A stretch of DNA of 64,000 nucleotides from Aedes albopictus (lineage: Eukaryota; Arthropoda; Insecta; Diptera; Culicidae), in the NCBI RefSeq assembly GCF_035046485.1, contig NC_085138.1, positions 361,711,238-361,775,237 of the forward strand, written 5' to 3'. Numbering within the stretch: the first letter of the stretch is position 1; every line of letters begins with the position of its first letter. Below are positions 10,981-21,796 of this stretch, piece by piece. The notes under the pieces were generated by a model that was not told the DNA's origin, did not search any database, and worked only from the letters and a program-made list of their open reading frames with translations. Made by a program: the position numbers and the translations under genes.

Positions 10981-11352
10981 TTATTGTTTGTGAAAAAGAA
11001 ATCACATTAGGGGTCAAACTAAGTTATATGTGAAATCACATAATACACCGAATGAATTCGTGTTGAATTGTACATATCAAAATGATATTGTTAATGCTTT
11101 TTAAACAAATAAATCCACAAAGCTGAGTTGCGACAGAGTAATATCAACTAATTTGTTAGTTTAAGTGCACAATTTTAAGTGCACAATTTTATCACCCAAT
11201 ACTTGTGCTTATGGCCAAGCTTCAAATTATTTATATTTGCTTAAATTTCACGGTCTACAACAGTAAGTGATAGATACAACGGTAAGGTATCTGATCAATA
11301 AGCTACAGGTAGGAAAATCTAGGCTTGTAAACTTCTTTTTTTGTATTTGCAC
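10981..11352. other. unassigned AT-rich sequence
   Basis: Nothing is recognised beyond a short tandem duplication 'tttaagtgcacaattt' near 11160-11190. Confidence 0.35.
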
Positions 11353-11375
11353 ATGTGAAAATTAAATCGTATATA

Positions 11376-11671
11376 GGAGCCCAGATGGAGTGGCATTAAC
11401 TTTATTAGCAACGTCACTCCTAACGTTTTTGCTTAACTTTAATACCACTTACTATACGGAGCGGTTGGTACGAGATGTCTCCGTTCTATGGTTTTCATTT
11501 AATATTCAATGACGCTGCACAGTAGGCCTGGCCGCTTCAATGCTTGTAATGTATCACTGATTCACTGCAAGCATTAATAATGACAAGAAAAATGATAGAA
11601 GTAGTCGATTCTATCATTTTCCAGGATTCTTCCAAGTGATGGCTGTGTATGTGTAGACTAGACTAGACTAG
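11376..11671 (+). mobile_element. short retroposon with 23-bp target duplications
   Basis: A 23-bp perfect direct repeat (ATGTGAAAATTAAATCGTATATA at 11353-11375 and 11672-11694) brackets 296 bp. That stretch starts 'ggagcccagatggag' and ends in a (TAGAC)n-like run, 'gtgtagactagactagacta'. Long target duplications plus a simple tail indicate target-primed reverse transcription. No clear pol III boxes or ORF are seen, so it is either an unclassified SINE or a truncated LINE end. A hairpin lies inside (ggaaaatgatag mirrored around 11588-11625). Confidence 0.65.
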
Positions 11672-11728
11672 ATGTGAAAATTAAATCGTATATATTGCCG
11701 AGCAAAGTTATAAATAGAAGTTATATTA

Positions 11729-11943
11729 CCATGGATACACAGTTATGGATCACACACGGTTACGGATCATTTCGATGTTTACGGTTACGGTCGCCTCACT
11801 GCACAGCATGACATAACATAGCATAGTCTTCATAGCACAAATACTATACTATGCAACACCATGCCATGCTAAGCTGCAACATACGACCGTAAACATCGAA
11901 TTGATCCGTAACCATGTGTGATCCATAACTGTGTATCCACGGT
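11729..11943. repeat. imperfect foldback
   Basis: The left arm 'atggatacacagttatggatcacacacggttacggatca...cgatgtttacgg' (about 11731-11789) pairs with the right arm 'ccgtaaacatcg...tgatccgtaaccatgtgtgatccataactgtgtatccacgg' (about 11889-11943). The loop is about 100 bases of 'cat/agcat' wording. No coding sequence and no target duplication established. Confidence 0.5.
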
Positions 11944-12321
11944 ACATGCCAAATGAATTCGCATGAAGTTGTATAACTCAAAGTGGTTTTCTTAAAATGT
12001 ACGTATATGGCCTCCCAATTTGTGCGAATAGAGCATATTTGGTGCATCTTATGCAATATGTTTTGAATGGATAAGAGTTCACTTGGCACAATTGTAACAG
12101 ATATACTGAAACCCGTTTAAGAGATGTTCAAAAATTGAGATTTTGCCAGCTCTCATTGTGTGTGCCAGGATCATTGTGTGTCCTGGGAAGCTGTAAAGGA
12201 TGACCCTGAAAAGGCCGATCGGTACCGGATTAAAGGGACCTTTCTTGGGCCGGTCCTCATCCACCGCAGGTTAGGGCAGTTAAGGGGTTAGGTTAGGGGA
12301 AGGATGCTCCTTAGACTCTAG
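11944..12321. other. unassigned sequence
   Basis: No supported gene; the minus strand has a 61-codon open frame without a recognisable domain. Confidence 0.3.
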
Positions 12322-12325
12322 TTAA

Positions 12326-12593
12326 GGCTTTTTACGGTATCATCAGCATCGGCAGCCATGTTGGATATGAGCCTGAAAATTTCAAAGTGATAATTCTCTG
12401 CCACCAAAGCGAATATTTGTATGAAAAAGTATCGTCCTATATGCTCACTCGCAGTGATTGCGATGATACTTTTTCTCCTGCGTTGCTGCAGAATTGACAG
12501 TTTTTTATCACTACAAAAATGCGAGGCAAACAATCATTGAAAAGCAAAAAGTCAATGATTCTTTTGAAAACTTAGTGATGCAGTAAGACACCT
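12326..12593. mobile_element. TTAA MITE, copy 1
   Basis: It is flanked by TTAA at 12322-12325 and 12594-12597. Ends read GGCTTTTTACGGTATCATC and ...GATGCAGTAAGACACC, imperfect inverted repeats. It is about 85-90% alike along its length to the 267-bp copy at 39439-39705. The TTAA target choice suggests mobilisation by a piggyBac-type transposase. No ORF belongs to it. Confidence 0.75.
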
Positions 12594-12759
12594 TAATAGA
12601 AAGAAAAAAAAAAGATGAAAAATGATAGAGGCATAGAAGCATAGGGACACCGGCCTAGGAAAAATAGAAGGGCAGGTGGCAAGCACGAAAAGAGTGATGT
12701 GCTCGTGATCAAGACGGACGTGCCTTGAAGGCGATAACGAGCGATGCCACACTCGTGGA

Positions 12760-13770
12760 TCTTGGAGCAGACATCCGCAGTATTCGACGTTTCAGATATC
12801 CCCATCATAGTCAACTAGGTTGCGGATAAATTGCTACGATACGGATAACGGGTAAGCACCCCTTCCAGGAGTTGGTGTCTACTACATGCCAGGGCTTCGT
12901 AGTCGCCAAGGTAAACGGAATCTTCTTCTGTAGCGCCTGTTATGCGCCTCTACGTTGGTCTATCGAGCAGTTCACGAAGATGCTGGACTGTATGACGACC
13001 ATGTTGACAGGGCGAAGGCTGCTGATATTAGCGGGTAACTTCAATACCTGTACCGTGGAATGGGGAAGCCGTTTCACGAATCAGCGGGGTCAAATCTTGC
13101 TAGAGGCACTGGTCATGTTGGATGTCTAATTAGCTAATGTCGATACCATAAGTATCGACTACAACAACAGAAGGCAGCCAGCGGGTAGAGGAAGAGGCGG
13201 CTAGGCCAAGGCCAAGCCCTCGTAGGTGGAAGACATAATAACAACAACGCTGAGGGATTTACAGAGGTGCTCCACCGTGAGTAGCGGTACTTTCGATGCG
13301 ACCATATGTCTAAGCAAGGCCACCCTAGGAATGGGAGACCACCGGCGTTCTCAAGCAATTGCGCCGTGCCTGCCTACGGTTCAGGAGGCGTATGTAGCAA
13401 GCACGTACTGATTAGGAGCGAAATAACCGACGGCTGGTATTCACCGCTTCCAACGTCACGCTGAAGACCGAAGAATTAAGGGTAAACAAAAAGGTCTGCT
13501 TTGAGGTGTCAGATTGCCCATGCGAGAACGTGGGCTGATGCCTACAGGATCGTGATGACCAATACAAGAGGTGTGATGGCTTGTAAATGCCAGTCTCCAG
13601 AGATATTGGAGGGGATTATCGAGGGGCTCTCTCTGTGTTATGATCCTAGTCCTTTGGCCTCCTATCGTATGGCAGCTGGTAACTTAAGCTGGCGAAAAGG
13701 AACTTGCGACTACTGCAAAGCCTCTTAGCGTGGGTAAGGCCCCAGATCCGGACGGAGTTCCATAGCTATT
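12760..13770 (+). pseudogene. R1-like LINE relic (endonuclease to RT start)
   Basis: Decayed plus-strand coding sequence. An open stretch (about 12866-13127) shows 'GFVVAKVNGIFFCSACYAP', then 'LLILAGNFN' (family usually GDFN), then 'VEWGSRFTNQRG' and 'LLEALVMLDV', typical of R1/Jockey-group endonuclease domains. Downstream, frameshifted pieces include 'DAYRIVM' and, at about 13735, a 'GKAPDPDGVP' block that begins the RT domain. Multiple stops and shifts make it non-functional. The D-to-N change in GDFN removes a usual active-site acid. Confidence 0.7.
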
Positions 13771-15606
13771 GCAGAGGCTCCCGGGATGTTCAGGTCTAGA
13801 TAGCGCTCCAGAGTAAAAGGAGGGAAATTCGCTATTATGCAGTAGCAACTCTGCATGTATGGAACGCGTTCAATAGAGCCGGTTGAGAATAGCCGCTGAA
13901 ATCTGGTGTATATCTGTGGAGAATACTCAATGAATACAAGTGTTCATAAACAGATGCCTCTGGCATTGAATTCTTACATGTAACTAAGAGTCTATAGCGA
14001 TGGAATTACGGAAGCGAAAGTTGAGATGTGTCAGCTATACTCTACGTAAGGACGGAAATGGAATCTGCATGCAAGTGTTTGTCTGAAATTCAAAAGGAGA
14101 TTGCAGCAGAAACAGACGTGGAGTATTATGGTAACGCTACCTCATATTTAGAAGCCGATAGAAGTTTGGCCTGGTACTAAGGGACAAAAGCCCAGAATGG
14201 AGGTTTTTCTGATCGGCCTTTTGCTCGGCCATTGATGCACAAGATTGAAAGTAGTACATAAACAAGCAAAAGAAAATCATGACATATCGTTTATATTAGC
14301 ATCAATTTGAAAACATGTTAGTAGTAAGACTGAAAAGCAATAAACTAGTGCGTTACTTGGAATAACTGGAACAACATTTAGTTGTTACCAAGGCAGAACA
14401 TTCACCACATATTTACACACTTTGTGATAACCTCGACGACCGCTATACCAGCCAATCATTGCGACGCCTAAACTCACATGTCAGCATGACCTCCAATTTC
14501 CCAAGTAAATTTATTATTCATCATCCACATCCTAACCTCAAAACCGTTGCAGTCTACTACTGGAGCAAGGCGCTGTACATGTAGACTTGAACTTTGCTTG
14601 TTCGCATTCTTATCAACGCAAACCTCACAGCGCAATCGTCATCCACTGACTGTGCAATGGATGATTGTGCACAAATGTGTTCAACCCGAAACAGCGTCGT
14701 GACCTAATGCATGGGAACGGATACTGAACACAGTCATCTGCGGTCTTCTGGACCAATTTATTGACGGAACTGATAAGGCGTTCGAAGTTTGGTGGGAAAG
14801 TGCTCTGCGTCGGAAACCACGTGGAACGAAAGTGTGAGAATTTTTAGGAAAGGACATTATTTCTAGTTTGAATCAAAGAGAACAACCATCGCATTTTGAT
14901 CATAATATATATTTTTATTCAGATTCTTGTCTCTTCATGCTCTGGATCCCCATCTGGTTTACCACCGTTAATCATTCCCATTCACTGTTACAATATTATA
15001 ATAATATAATCATATGTCAGCATAATATCGATCCAATCCGGACCGCAATCTTTCGCTCTCTCTTATTATTGTGTTCCAGCTCTCTCTCCCGTTATTTCTC
15101 GCACATCTGATAAAGTTCGGAATCATACCTCGGGCGGGCCTCTTACTCTTATCTTAGTTATAATATAATGTGTGTACGGATTTAGATAGACTTTTCTGGT
15201 TCTCATAAAGTAGGCGAATCGTTGCGATTCGCTTCAATGACAAAACAACAAACATTCTCTCATGGGTGCGAATCTCTTTTTTTTATCTCTCTCTTTTTCT
15301 GTATTTGTGTGTGTTTGTGTACTTTGCGGTTTCTGTACTCTTTATTTACGTAGGTTTTGCTCTCTTTTTTGTTTGTTTCTTTGTGTTTTACTTATAAAAA
15401 TGAAACAGCTGTCTTTGTTATTTTACATTTGTATTCACTTGTTTCCTGACTGTTTTGTTTGTTTGTTTGTTTTGTAACGTTTCTTTATTTGTAGTTTGGA
15501 TTTCCTCTCTATAAAAATAAGAGTTTATCTCATTCTCTGTCAACGATTCTTAGCGGTATTCTAATTTCCTGGTTCTCTTTTGTGTGTGCTGCATATAAGT
15601 TTGCGA
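13771..15606. other. LINE debris then AT/CT-rich unassigned sequence
   Basis: To about 14200 there may be further decayed LINE sequence. From about 14870 the text is AT-rich and then CT-rich, rich in 'tttgtttgtttgt' and 'ctctctctttttct' runs, with no supported gene. A small perfect hairpin, GCGAATCG-ttg-CGATTCGC, lies at 15214-15232. Confidence 0.35.
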
Positions 15607-16106
15607 NNNNNNNNNNNNNNNNNNNNNNNNNNNNNNNNNNNNNNNNNNNNNNNNNNNNNNNNNNNNNNNNNNNNNNNNNNNNNNNNNNNNNNNNNNNNNN
15701 NNNNNNNNNNNNNNNNNNNNNNNNNNNNNNNNNNNNNNNNNNNNNNNNNNNNNNNNNNNNNNNNNNNNNNNNNNNNNNNNNNNNNNNNNNNNNNNNNNNN
15801 NNNNNNNNNNNNNNNNNNNNNNNNNNNNNNNNNNNNNNNNNNNNNNNNNNNNNNNNNNNNNNNNNNNNNNNNNNNNNNNNNNNNNNNNNNNNNNNNNNNN
15901 NNNNNNNNNNNNNNNNNNNNNNNNNNNNNNNNNNNNNNNNNNNNNNNNNNNNNNNNNNNNNNNNNNNNNNNNNNNNNNNNNNNNNNNNNNNNNNNNNNNN
16001 NNNNNNNNNNNNNNNNNNNNNNNNNNNNNNNNNNNNNNNNNNNNNNNNNNNNNNNNNNNNNNNNNNNNNNNNNNNNNNNNNNNNNNNNNNNNNNNNNNNN
16101 NNNNNN
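15607..16106. other. assembly gap (500 N)
   Basis: Exactly 500 Ns, a customary placeholder for unknown size. The gap abuts the 23-bp satellite, so satellite length probably broke the assembly and the true array may be longer. Confidence 0.95.
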
Positions 16107-17412
16107 AATATCACTCGGAGTCCTGGACGGATTCCATTAGGATCCGAAACGGATTCCACTCGGAATCCGAGACGGATTCCACTCAGAATCCGAGACTGAT
16201 TCCACTCGGAATCCGAGACGGATTCCACTCGGAATCCGAGACGGATTCCACTCGGAATCCGAGACGGATTCCACTCGGAATCCGAGACGGATTCCACTCG
16301 GAATCCGAGACGGATTCCACTCGGAATCCGAGACGGATTCCACTCGGAATCCGAGACGGATTCCACTCGGAATCCGAGACGGATTCCACTCGGAATCCGA
16401 GACGGATTCCACTCGGAATCCGAGACGGATTCCACTCGGAATCCCAGACGGATTCCACTAGGAACCCGAGACGGATTCGACTCGGAATCCGAGACGGATT
16501 CGATTCGGAATCCGAGACGGATTCGACTCGGAATCCGAGACGGATTTGACTCGGAATCCGAGACGAATTCGACTCGGAATCCGAAACGGATTCCACTCGG
16601 AATCCGAGACGGATTCGACTCGGAATCCGAAACGGATTCCACTCGGAATCCGAGACGGATTCCACTCGGAATCCGAGACGGATTCCACTCGGAATCCGAG
16701 ACGGATTCCACTCGGAATCCGAGACGGATCCCACTCGGAATCCGAGACGGATTCCACTCGGAATCCGAGACGGATACCACTCGGAATCCGAGACGGATTC
16801 CACTCGGAATCCGAGACGGATTCCACTCGGAATCCGAGACGGATTCCACTCGGAATCCGAGACGGATTCCACTCGGAATCCAAGACGGATTCCACTCGGA
16901 ATCCGAGACGGATTCCATTCGGAATCCGAAACAGATTCCATTCGGAATCCGAGACAGATTCCATTCGGAATCCGAGACAGATTCCACTCGGAATCCGAGA
17001 CGGATTCCACTCGGAATCCGAGACGGATTCCACTCGGAATCCGAGACGGATTCCACTCGGAATCCGAGACGGATTCCACTCGGAATCCGAGACGGATTCC
17101 ACTCGGAATCCGAGACGGATTCCACTCGGAATCCGAGACGGATTCCACTCGGAATCCGAGACGGATTCCACTCGGAATCCGAGACGGATTCGACTCGGAA
17201 TCCGATACGGATTCCACTCGGAATCCGAGACGGATTCCACTCGGAATCGGAGACGGATTCCACTCGGAATCCGAGACGGATTCCACTCGGAATCCGAGAC
17301 GGATTCCACTCGGAATCCGAGACGGATTCCACTCGGAATCCGAGACGGATTCCACTCGGAATCCGAGACGGATTCCACTCGGAATCCGAGACGGATTCCA
17401 CTCGGAATCCTG
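16107..17412. repeat. 23-bp tandem satellite, ~56 units visible
   Basis: The unit is GGATTCCACTCGGAATCCGAGAC. GGATTCC and GGAATCC are reverse complements, so each unit can form a 7-bp stem with a 4-base loop, and neighbouring units can pair across a 5-base loop. Most units are identical. Variants (gattcgactc, gattccattc, aatccaagac) cluster at about 16440-16650 and 16870-16990. Because 23 is not a multiple of 3 and the unit lacks stops, several frames stay open and read as a 23-residue repeat. These long frames are artefacts. The left edge is hidden by the gap; the right edge decays at 'cctgatgaattcc'. Confidence 0.95.
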
Positions 17413-17832
17413 ATGAATTCCATTGGAATCAAATAAAAATTCCACGTAGAGTCCTGAATAACTTGCAGGATTCCACATGAAATGCTAAATGTACATACAT
17501 TACTCGGATTCCTATGTTATTGCTCGGGTAGTTGCTAAGACGTGCTATTGCTTTCCTCAGCCTATTCACACCGTCGGAAAATTTCTTCCATTCCATGTAG
17601 GTAGGTATCGAACACCTCTACGGAGCCGGACGTGGCACTTCAAGCTGGAATCGATAATCGCTCCGGGGTTCAATATTCTTCGACTTCGTACTTAATTCCA
17701 CTGAATTTGAAAATCAAAATAGCAGTCAGCACCCGGTTGACGAGAGACGTGCCCTGCTCCACATACACACGATTTGAAATTTACCTTATTCATCCCAAAC
17801 GTCAAGGACCGCACCGCGCAGTGGTGGCCAGC
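17413..17832. other. unassigned flank of the gypsy insertion
   Basis: No gene is recognised. GC content rises toward the insertion point (accgcaccgcgcagtggtggccagc), and similar GC-rich text continues on the other side at 28629 (tcgtagagagcgggcgaggtgc). The element therefore interrupted a continuous GC-rich stretch of unknown function. Confidence 0.4.
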
Positions 17833-17836
17833 AGCG

Positions 17837-19257
17837 TGTTGCAAGTGTCCCGGTGGTGGCAGAGCAATTACCGCTAACGAATAGAACAAGGACTCAAATC
17901 GCAAACACTGAGGGGCTATAGCTCAACTAGAAATCACAAAACGGCAAATCTCAGCTTAATACATGTATTTTGGGATTTCCCATTTGGGCTTAGGTGTTAA
18001 GCTTAAGATCTAATGCTCTACATTCTTAAAAACTAGAACTTATCTGTGAGGGGCGTCCCCCTTGCCGTTGCATCCTCGCCAACGCACATGTCATCGGCCA
18101 ACCAAACATCTCGCTCTGGTCACGCCCTCAGCCGGTCGCAGGAGTGGATTCGGTCAAACCACCCCGCGCTACGATATCCTACTTGCGCCTAACCGTGTTC
18201 TCCTAACCGGCCTGTCCGGTGCATGAACCAACGCAGCTCGGCGCTTGGGAACCACTGTGTCTGTGGGTTTCTTCGCTTGCACGAGACAGTCGCGTCGTCA
18301 GGCGGTTCTCCCGGCGCTGCGCTCCGAATGCCGGAATCGCCACCGCTCTTTTTCCGTCGGCCTTCCTGATCCCACCACCGTTCCTTGTAGGCACTCGTTG
18401 TTGTTCCCGGGAAGGAAAAAAGCTGTAATTAAAGGCCCTGGGGCAACCAGAGAATCAGACTTTGCTCGATCTTGGGGTTAACCGTCACATACCTCCTTCG
18501 GAAGGCCTTGTTGTTCCTCCAATCGTACTGGGCTTGACCAGATGGTGCCAGCCAGTGCCCTCGACCTCGTGGTGTGCGAGCAGGCGTCGTGTCTGCAAAA
18601 TAGGGGTTCCTTAACTACCCTTTCTGGTGCGGAGGGCGTTTTCGCTTACCTGCCGGTCAGACGGCCGTACCAATCGTCCCTTGGTATGTTTGAATCTGTC
18701 CTCTCGTCCCACCGGTGGAAGCTAGCGGTGCGGTGAGAATTTGGAGGTTAGCTTGCCTCACTTGCCAACTCCGGCAATTCGTTCCACCGTCCTATTAAAT
18801 AGGAAGAGTCAACGTTACGGTCCCGGTTTCACTTCTGCCACTTCCATTTACCTGTACAGCACGAACTTGGGTGGAAGATGTGCCACCTTTTATTAAAACA
18901 CCCACTTTATTCCTGTCCTGGGCTCAAACACGCGCGGGAACGCTTCTGTTGCGTTCGAACGGACGGGGAAGAATGGCGATGCAGCGATGACAAAGCGGAT
19001 TCCAGCCAGCAGCTGCCTGTGATGCTGATGTGTGCGTGTTTTTGTTTCGGCGGCGCGGCGGCGCCTTGTTTTGCGTCGTCACTTTGCAAGAGGCCTTTTG
19101 CTGACGGGTGATTTGATTTGACCGTTTCTTTCGAACTTGTTTGCACGGCGAGAAATGATGTTGGCGTGCGTGGCGAAATTGCGCTGTGAATACTTCTTTC
19201 GTTTGATTGTCAAACTCCTAACCGATACATAAGGACCAACTAATCTTAAACGTAACA
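17837..19257 (-). repeat. 3' LTR of the gypsy element
   Basis: 1421 bp beginning TGTTGCAAGTG and ending CGTAACA on the plus strand. I saw no differences from the other LTR over the stretches compared, including every translated shadow frame. On the sense (minus) strand, AATAAA-type signals occur near plus position 18905 (aataaagtgggtgttttaataaaagg). The stretch abutting the internal side is not strongly purine-rich, so the polypurine tract is not obvious. Confidence 0.95.
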
Positions 19258-19276
19258 CAACTCTACCGTAGCGGAA

Positions 19277-19319
19277 GAATTTTTCATAAATCGATGATCA
19301 AGCGATTTATGAAAAATTC
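19277..19319. repeat. perfect 17-bp hairpin next to the 3' LTR
   Basis: GAATTTTTCATAAATCG (19277-19293) and CGATTTATGAAAAATTC (19303-19319) are exact reverse complements around the 9-base loop ATGATCAAG. It lies 20 bp inside the element from the 3' LTR, where the polypurine tract is normally found. Confidence 0.9.
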
Positions 19320-20092
19320 ACAAAATCATTACTCATCCTCCTAGGATGATGGTCAGAGACAAGTCGGTCAACCTAACTCTTGAGCAGACCTCAAGTTACA
19401 TCGTTTCCTCAACTAAAACCAAACTCATACGCAAGCCTTGGTCGCTTGCCAAATCTTCTCTATCCTCCAAACTGCATAAACTTAATGCTAAACTAAACTT
19501 CACGCCAGCTGCGCCTGGCAAAATCTTCGACCTCTCAAATCGTCTCTGACCAATGTCCTTGTCCAGCTTCCACGAATCCTACGGCAACATACAAATCGGA
19601 TTCTAGCCTATTGTATTGACTAAAATAGGCTTAATCGCACACAAAACATTGAGAAGCTATATTTACAGACTATCTACAAGGAAAAAATTGGTTTGTTTTG
19701 GTTTGTGCATGTTCTGAGAAAAGAAACATTTACTAATCTAAATCGTCATGAGCCCGGGAAATAGGGTTTTACCGCGCCCCTGGTCGCGTTACTTTTGGGA
19801 TGAAGATTTCATGACGACCCCCAGATCTTTAACCCTTGGCCACGCATTCGAATTGACTGGAAATACTTGAGGGTTCGTGTGCACCATCCAGTCGTGGATG
19901 TGCTTGGATTGCCGAGATCGTATTTTGTTCCTTCGTAGTGGTGCCACTCATAGCTCTGTGTAGTGAGGATGGTCGAATTCTTGAAGATGGGCTCGATTTG
20001 TCTCGATCGGCTAACGGCATGACCATTTAGTGTGTTTCGGTGTGAGGGTTCCTCGGGGTGTTGTTGCGCTTCACTCGTTATCTGGATCGTTT

Positions 20093-20905
20093 GGTATCTG
20101 GAGCCTCCCTACTCACGACGGTTTTCAGGGTCCCAGTCTCCCTCGCCCGCTGTAGGCTGTTGGTTGCTGCGCATCTTCGTCCTGGTATTTGGAGCCTCCC
20201 TACTCACTGCTGTTTTCAGGGTCCCAATCTCCCTCGCCCGCCGTAGGCTGTTGCTACGTCCTTCTGCTCTCTCAATGCCCTCCAATTGCTGTCTCACTGC
20301 GCCTGATAGTGGCCGTAAGCTTCGACTCCGCGCCGAACCGATGTTTGGTCGTCGATCTCCGGGTCTCCACTCCTCCTATCAGAGAATACATCTGGTGCAT
20401 TGACGAGATCCCTGTGTCCCGTTTCCAGAATCACAGGGTTGCCATTTCTCTCGATTGGCGAACGGCTCACGGTACACCTCCTGGCGCGATGGAAGTGTTT
20501 AGGTACCGCATGTTGATCGCTCTTTGTAGTCTGTCGATTCGCTGGGTTGTTCGTAGTGGTGTTTGGAGCCTCCCTACTCACTGCTGTTTTCAGGGTCCCA
20601 ATCTCCCTCGCCCGCTGTAGGCTGATGACTGCTGTGCTCTCTGTACTGGTATCTGGAGCCTCCCTACTCACTACTGTTTTCAGGGTCCCAGTCTCCCTTG
20701 CCCGCTGTAGGCTGACGGTTGCGGCGCTCTTTGACATGGTATCTGGAGCCTCCCTACTCACTGCTGTTTTCAGGGTCCCAGTCTCCCTCGCCTTCAGTAG
20801 GCTGTCGATTCGTCCTGGTGTTTGGCGTGTCTTCGTCCTGGTATTTGGAGCCTCCCTACTCACGATGGTTTTCAGGGTTCCAATTTCCCGCGCCCGCTGT
20901 AGGCT
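20093..20905 (-). repeat. six ~70-bp tandem repeats in the element tail
   Basis: The plus-strand wording 'tggtatctggagcctccctactcac..c.gttttcagggtcccaatctccctcgcccgctgtaggctg' occurs near 20093, 20186, 20559, 20648, 20737 and 20840. On the sense strand each encodes a 'SLQRAREIGTLKT.VSREAPDT' unit. Copies 1-2 and 3-6 are separated by a unique block that is itself duplicated. Confidence 0.85.
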
Positions 20906-21180
20906 TCTTGCTACATCCTCCTGCTCTCCCAAAGCTCTCCAGTTGCTGTCTCCCTGCGCCTGATAGTGGCCGTGAGCTTCGACTCCGCGCCGAACCGATG
21001 TTTGGTCGTCGATCTCCGGGTCTCCACTCCTCCTATCAGAGAATACATCTGGTGCCTTGACGAGAAACCTGCGTCCCGTTTCCAGAATCACAGGGTGCCA
21101 TTTCTCTCGCTTGGCGAACGGCTCACGGTACACCTCCTGGCGCGATGGAAGTGTTTGGGTACCGCATGTTGATTCTCCTA
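20270..21180 (-). repeat. ~657-bp higher-order duplication in the element tail
   Basis: The block at about 20270-20520 (gcgcctgatagtggccg.aagcttcgactccgcgccgaaccgatg...) recurs at about 20925-21177, offset 657, with few differences. Each copy follows a run of the 70-bp repeat: two units before the first, four before the second. The tail thus grew by segment duplication followed by changes in repeat number. Confidence 0.8.
20294..21133 (-). CDS. repetitive third ORF of the gypsy element, function unknown
   Basis: 279 open codons downstream of pol on the sense strand. The product is hydrophilic, has no signal peptide or membrane segment, and contains four copies of a roughly 22-residue 'SLQRAREIGTLKT.VSREAPDT' repeat between two copies of a 'VILETG.R.LV.APDVFSDRRSGDPEIDDQTSVRRGVEA' block (shown with gaps). 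It sits where errantiviruses carry env but looks nothing like env. It may be noncoding repeat sequence that happens to be open. Confidence 0.3.
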   Translation of the reverse strand: MYREPFAKREKWHPVILETGRRFLVKAPDVFSDRRSGDPEIDDQTSVRRGVEAHGHYQAQGDSNWRALGEQEDVARSLQRAREIGTLKTIVSREAPNTRTKTRQTPGRIDSLLKARETGTLKTAVSREAPDTMSKSAATVSLQRARETGTLKTVVSREAPDTSTESTAVISLQRAREIGTLKTAVSREAPNTTTNNPANRQTTKSDQHAVPKHFHRARRCTVSRSPIERNGNPVILETGHRDLVNAPDVFSDRRSGDPEIDDQTSVRRGVEAYGHYQAQ

Positions 21181-21380
21181 CTTGCTACTCTTCGGCCTTC
21201 TGACGGACCGGGTGAAGATATCGCAAATCGTTCAGTTCTTCCGACGAAGATCGTGGTCTACAACAAAGCTGACTGATTTGTCGAGGTGGAGAGGTAGTCG
21301 TAAAGAAGTTATTGCTCATCACACCTGACTTTCTACCATTTTCCCGTTTGTTACGTGTTTTTGGAGCATGGTACTCATGG

Positions 21381-21790
21381 TTGACAGGCATTGCCTGCGG
21401 ACATAGCTTTAACATTGTGGAACCTCGTACGGCTGTACGGAAATCCTAGCTGTCGACTCACAATCGGTGTCGCTGCGGTGGAGCAGTATTGTGACGGCTT
21501 CTCACCCTCAGCTCTCGTGATCAAATCTCCCCGTGATTGGTGTTTCTGCTAGCTTGACTGCTTCGTGGTTGACAGGCACCGCCTGTGTACATAGCTTGAA
21601 CAGCCCGGAACCTTGCTGCTAGGAACGAAGATTCCAGTAGATGTAGTCGTCAAATCGGTATAACGGAAGTGCGGAATCTGGTTGGAACTTTTCTGCCCTC
21701 CTGTTCGCTGTAATTATGCCCAATTATGGTGTTTTCTTCAGCGTTTGCTTCTTCGTTGACAGGCACCGCCTGTTTGCATAGCTTGCACAT
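21381..21790 (-). repeat. three ~188-bp repeat units just after pol
   Basis: 'ttgacaggca.cgcctg...acatagctt' occurs at 21381, 21569 and 21756, spaced 188 and 187 bp, each followed in two cases by '..ggaacct'. The core ACAGGCaccGCCTGT is a perfect 6-bp stem with a 3-base loop. Sequence between the cores is more diverged. Confidence 0.7.
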
Positions 21791-21796
21791 GTTCGT

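Noticed and set aside
15262..15477. 71-codon Phe/Leu/Cys-rich frame suggesting a small membrane protein
   Set aside because: It is a translation of CT- and GT-rich low-complexity DNA with no gene context.
16107..17412. CRISPR array
   Set aside because: There are no unique spacers; repeats are directly abutting, and the genome is animal.
15530..17478. Long open frames of up to 623 codons on both strands, reading as 23-residue repeats (SDSEWNPSRIPSGIRLGFRVE-like)
   Set aside because: They are a by-product of the stop-free 23-bp satellite, whose period is not a multiple of 3, so several frames are open and show the same periodic peptide; the longest also runs through Ns.
18203..19146. Set of 60-80-codon frames repeated at 27570-28513
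   Set aside because: They lie in the two LTRs; duplication reflects the LTR pair, not a gene family.
20294..21133. Envelope gene of an errantivirus
   Set aside because: No signal peptide, hydrophobic segment or cleavage-site pattern; the frame is built of short hydrophilic repeats.
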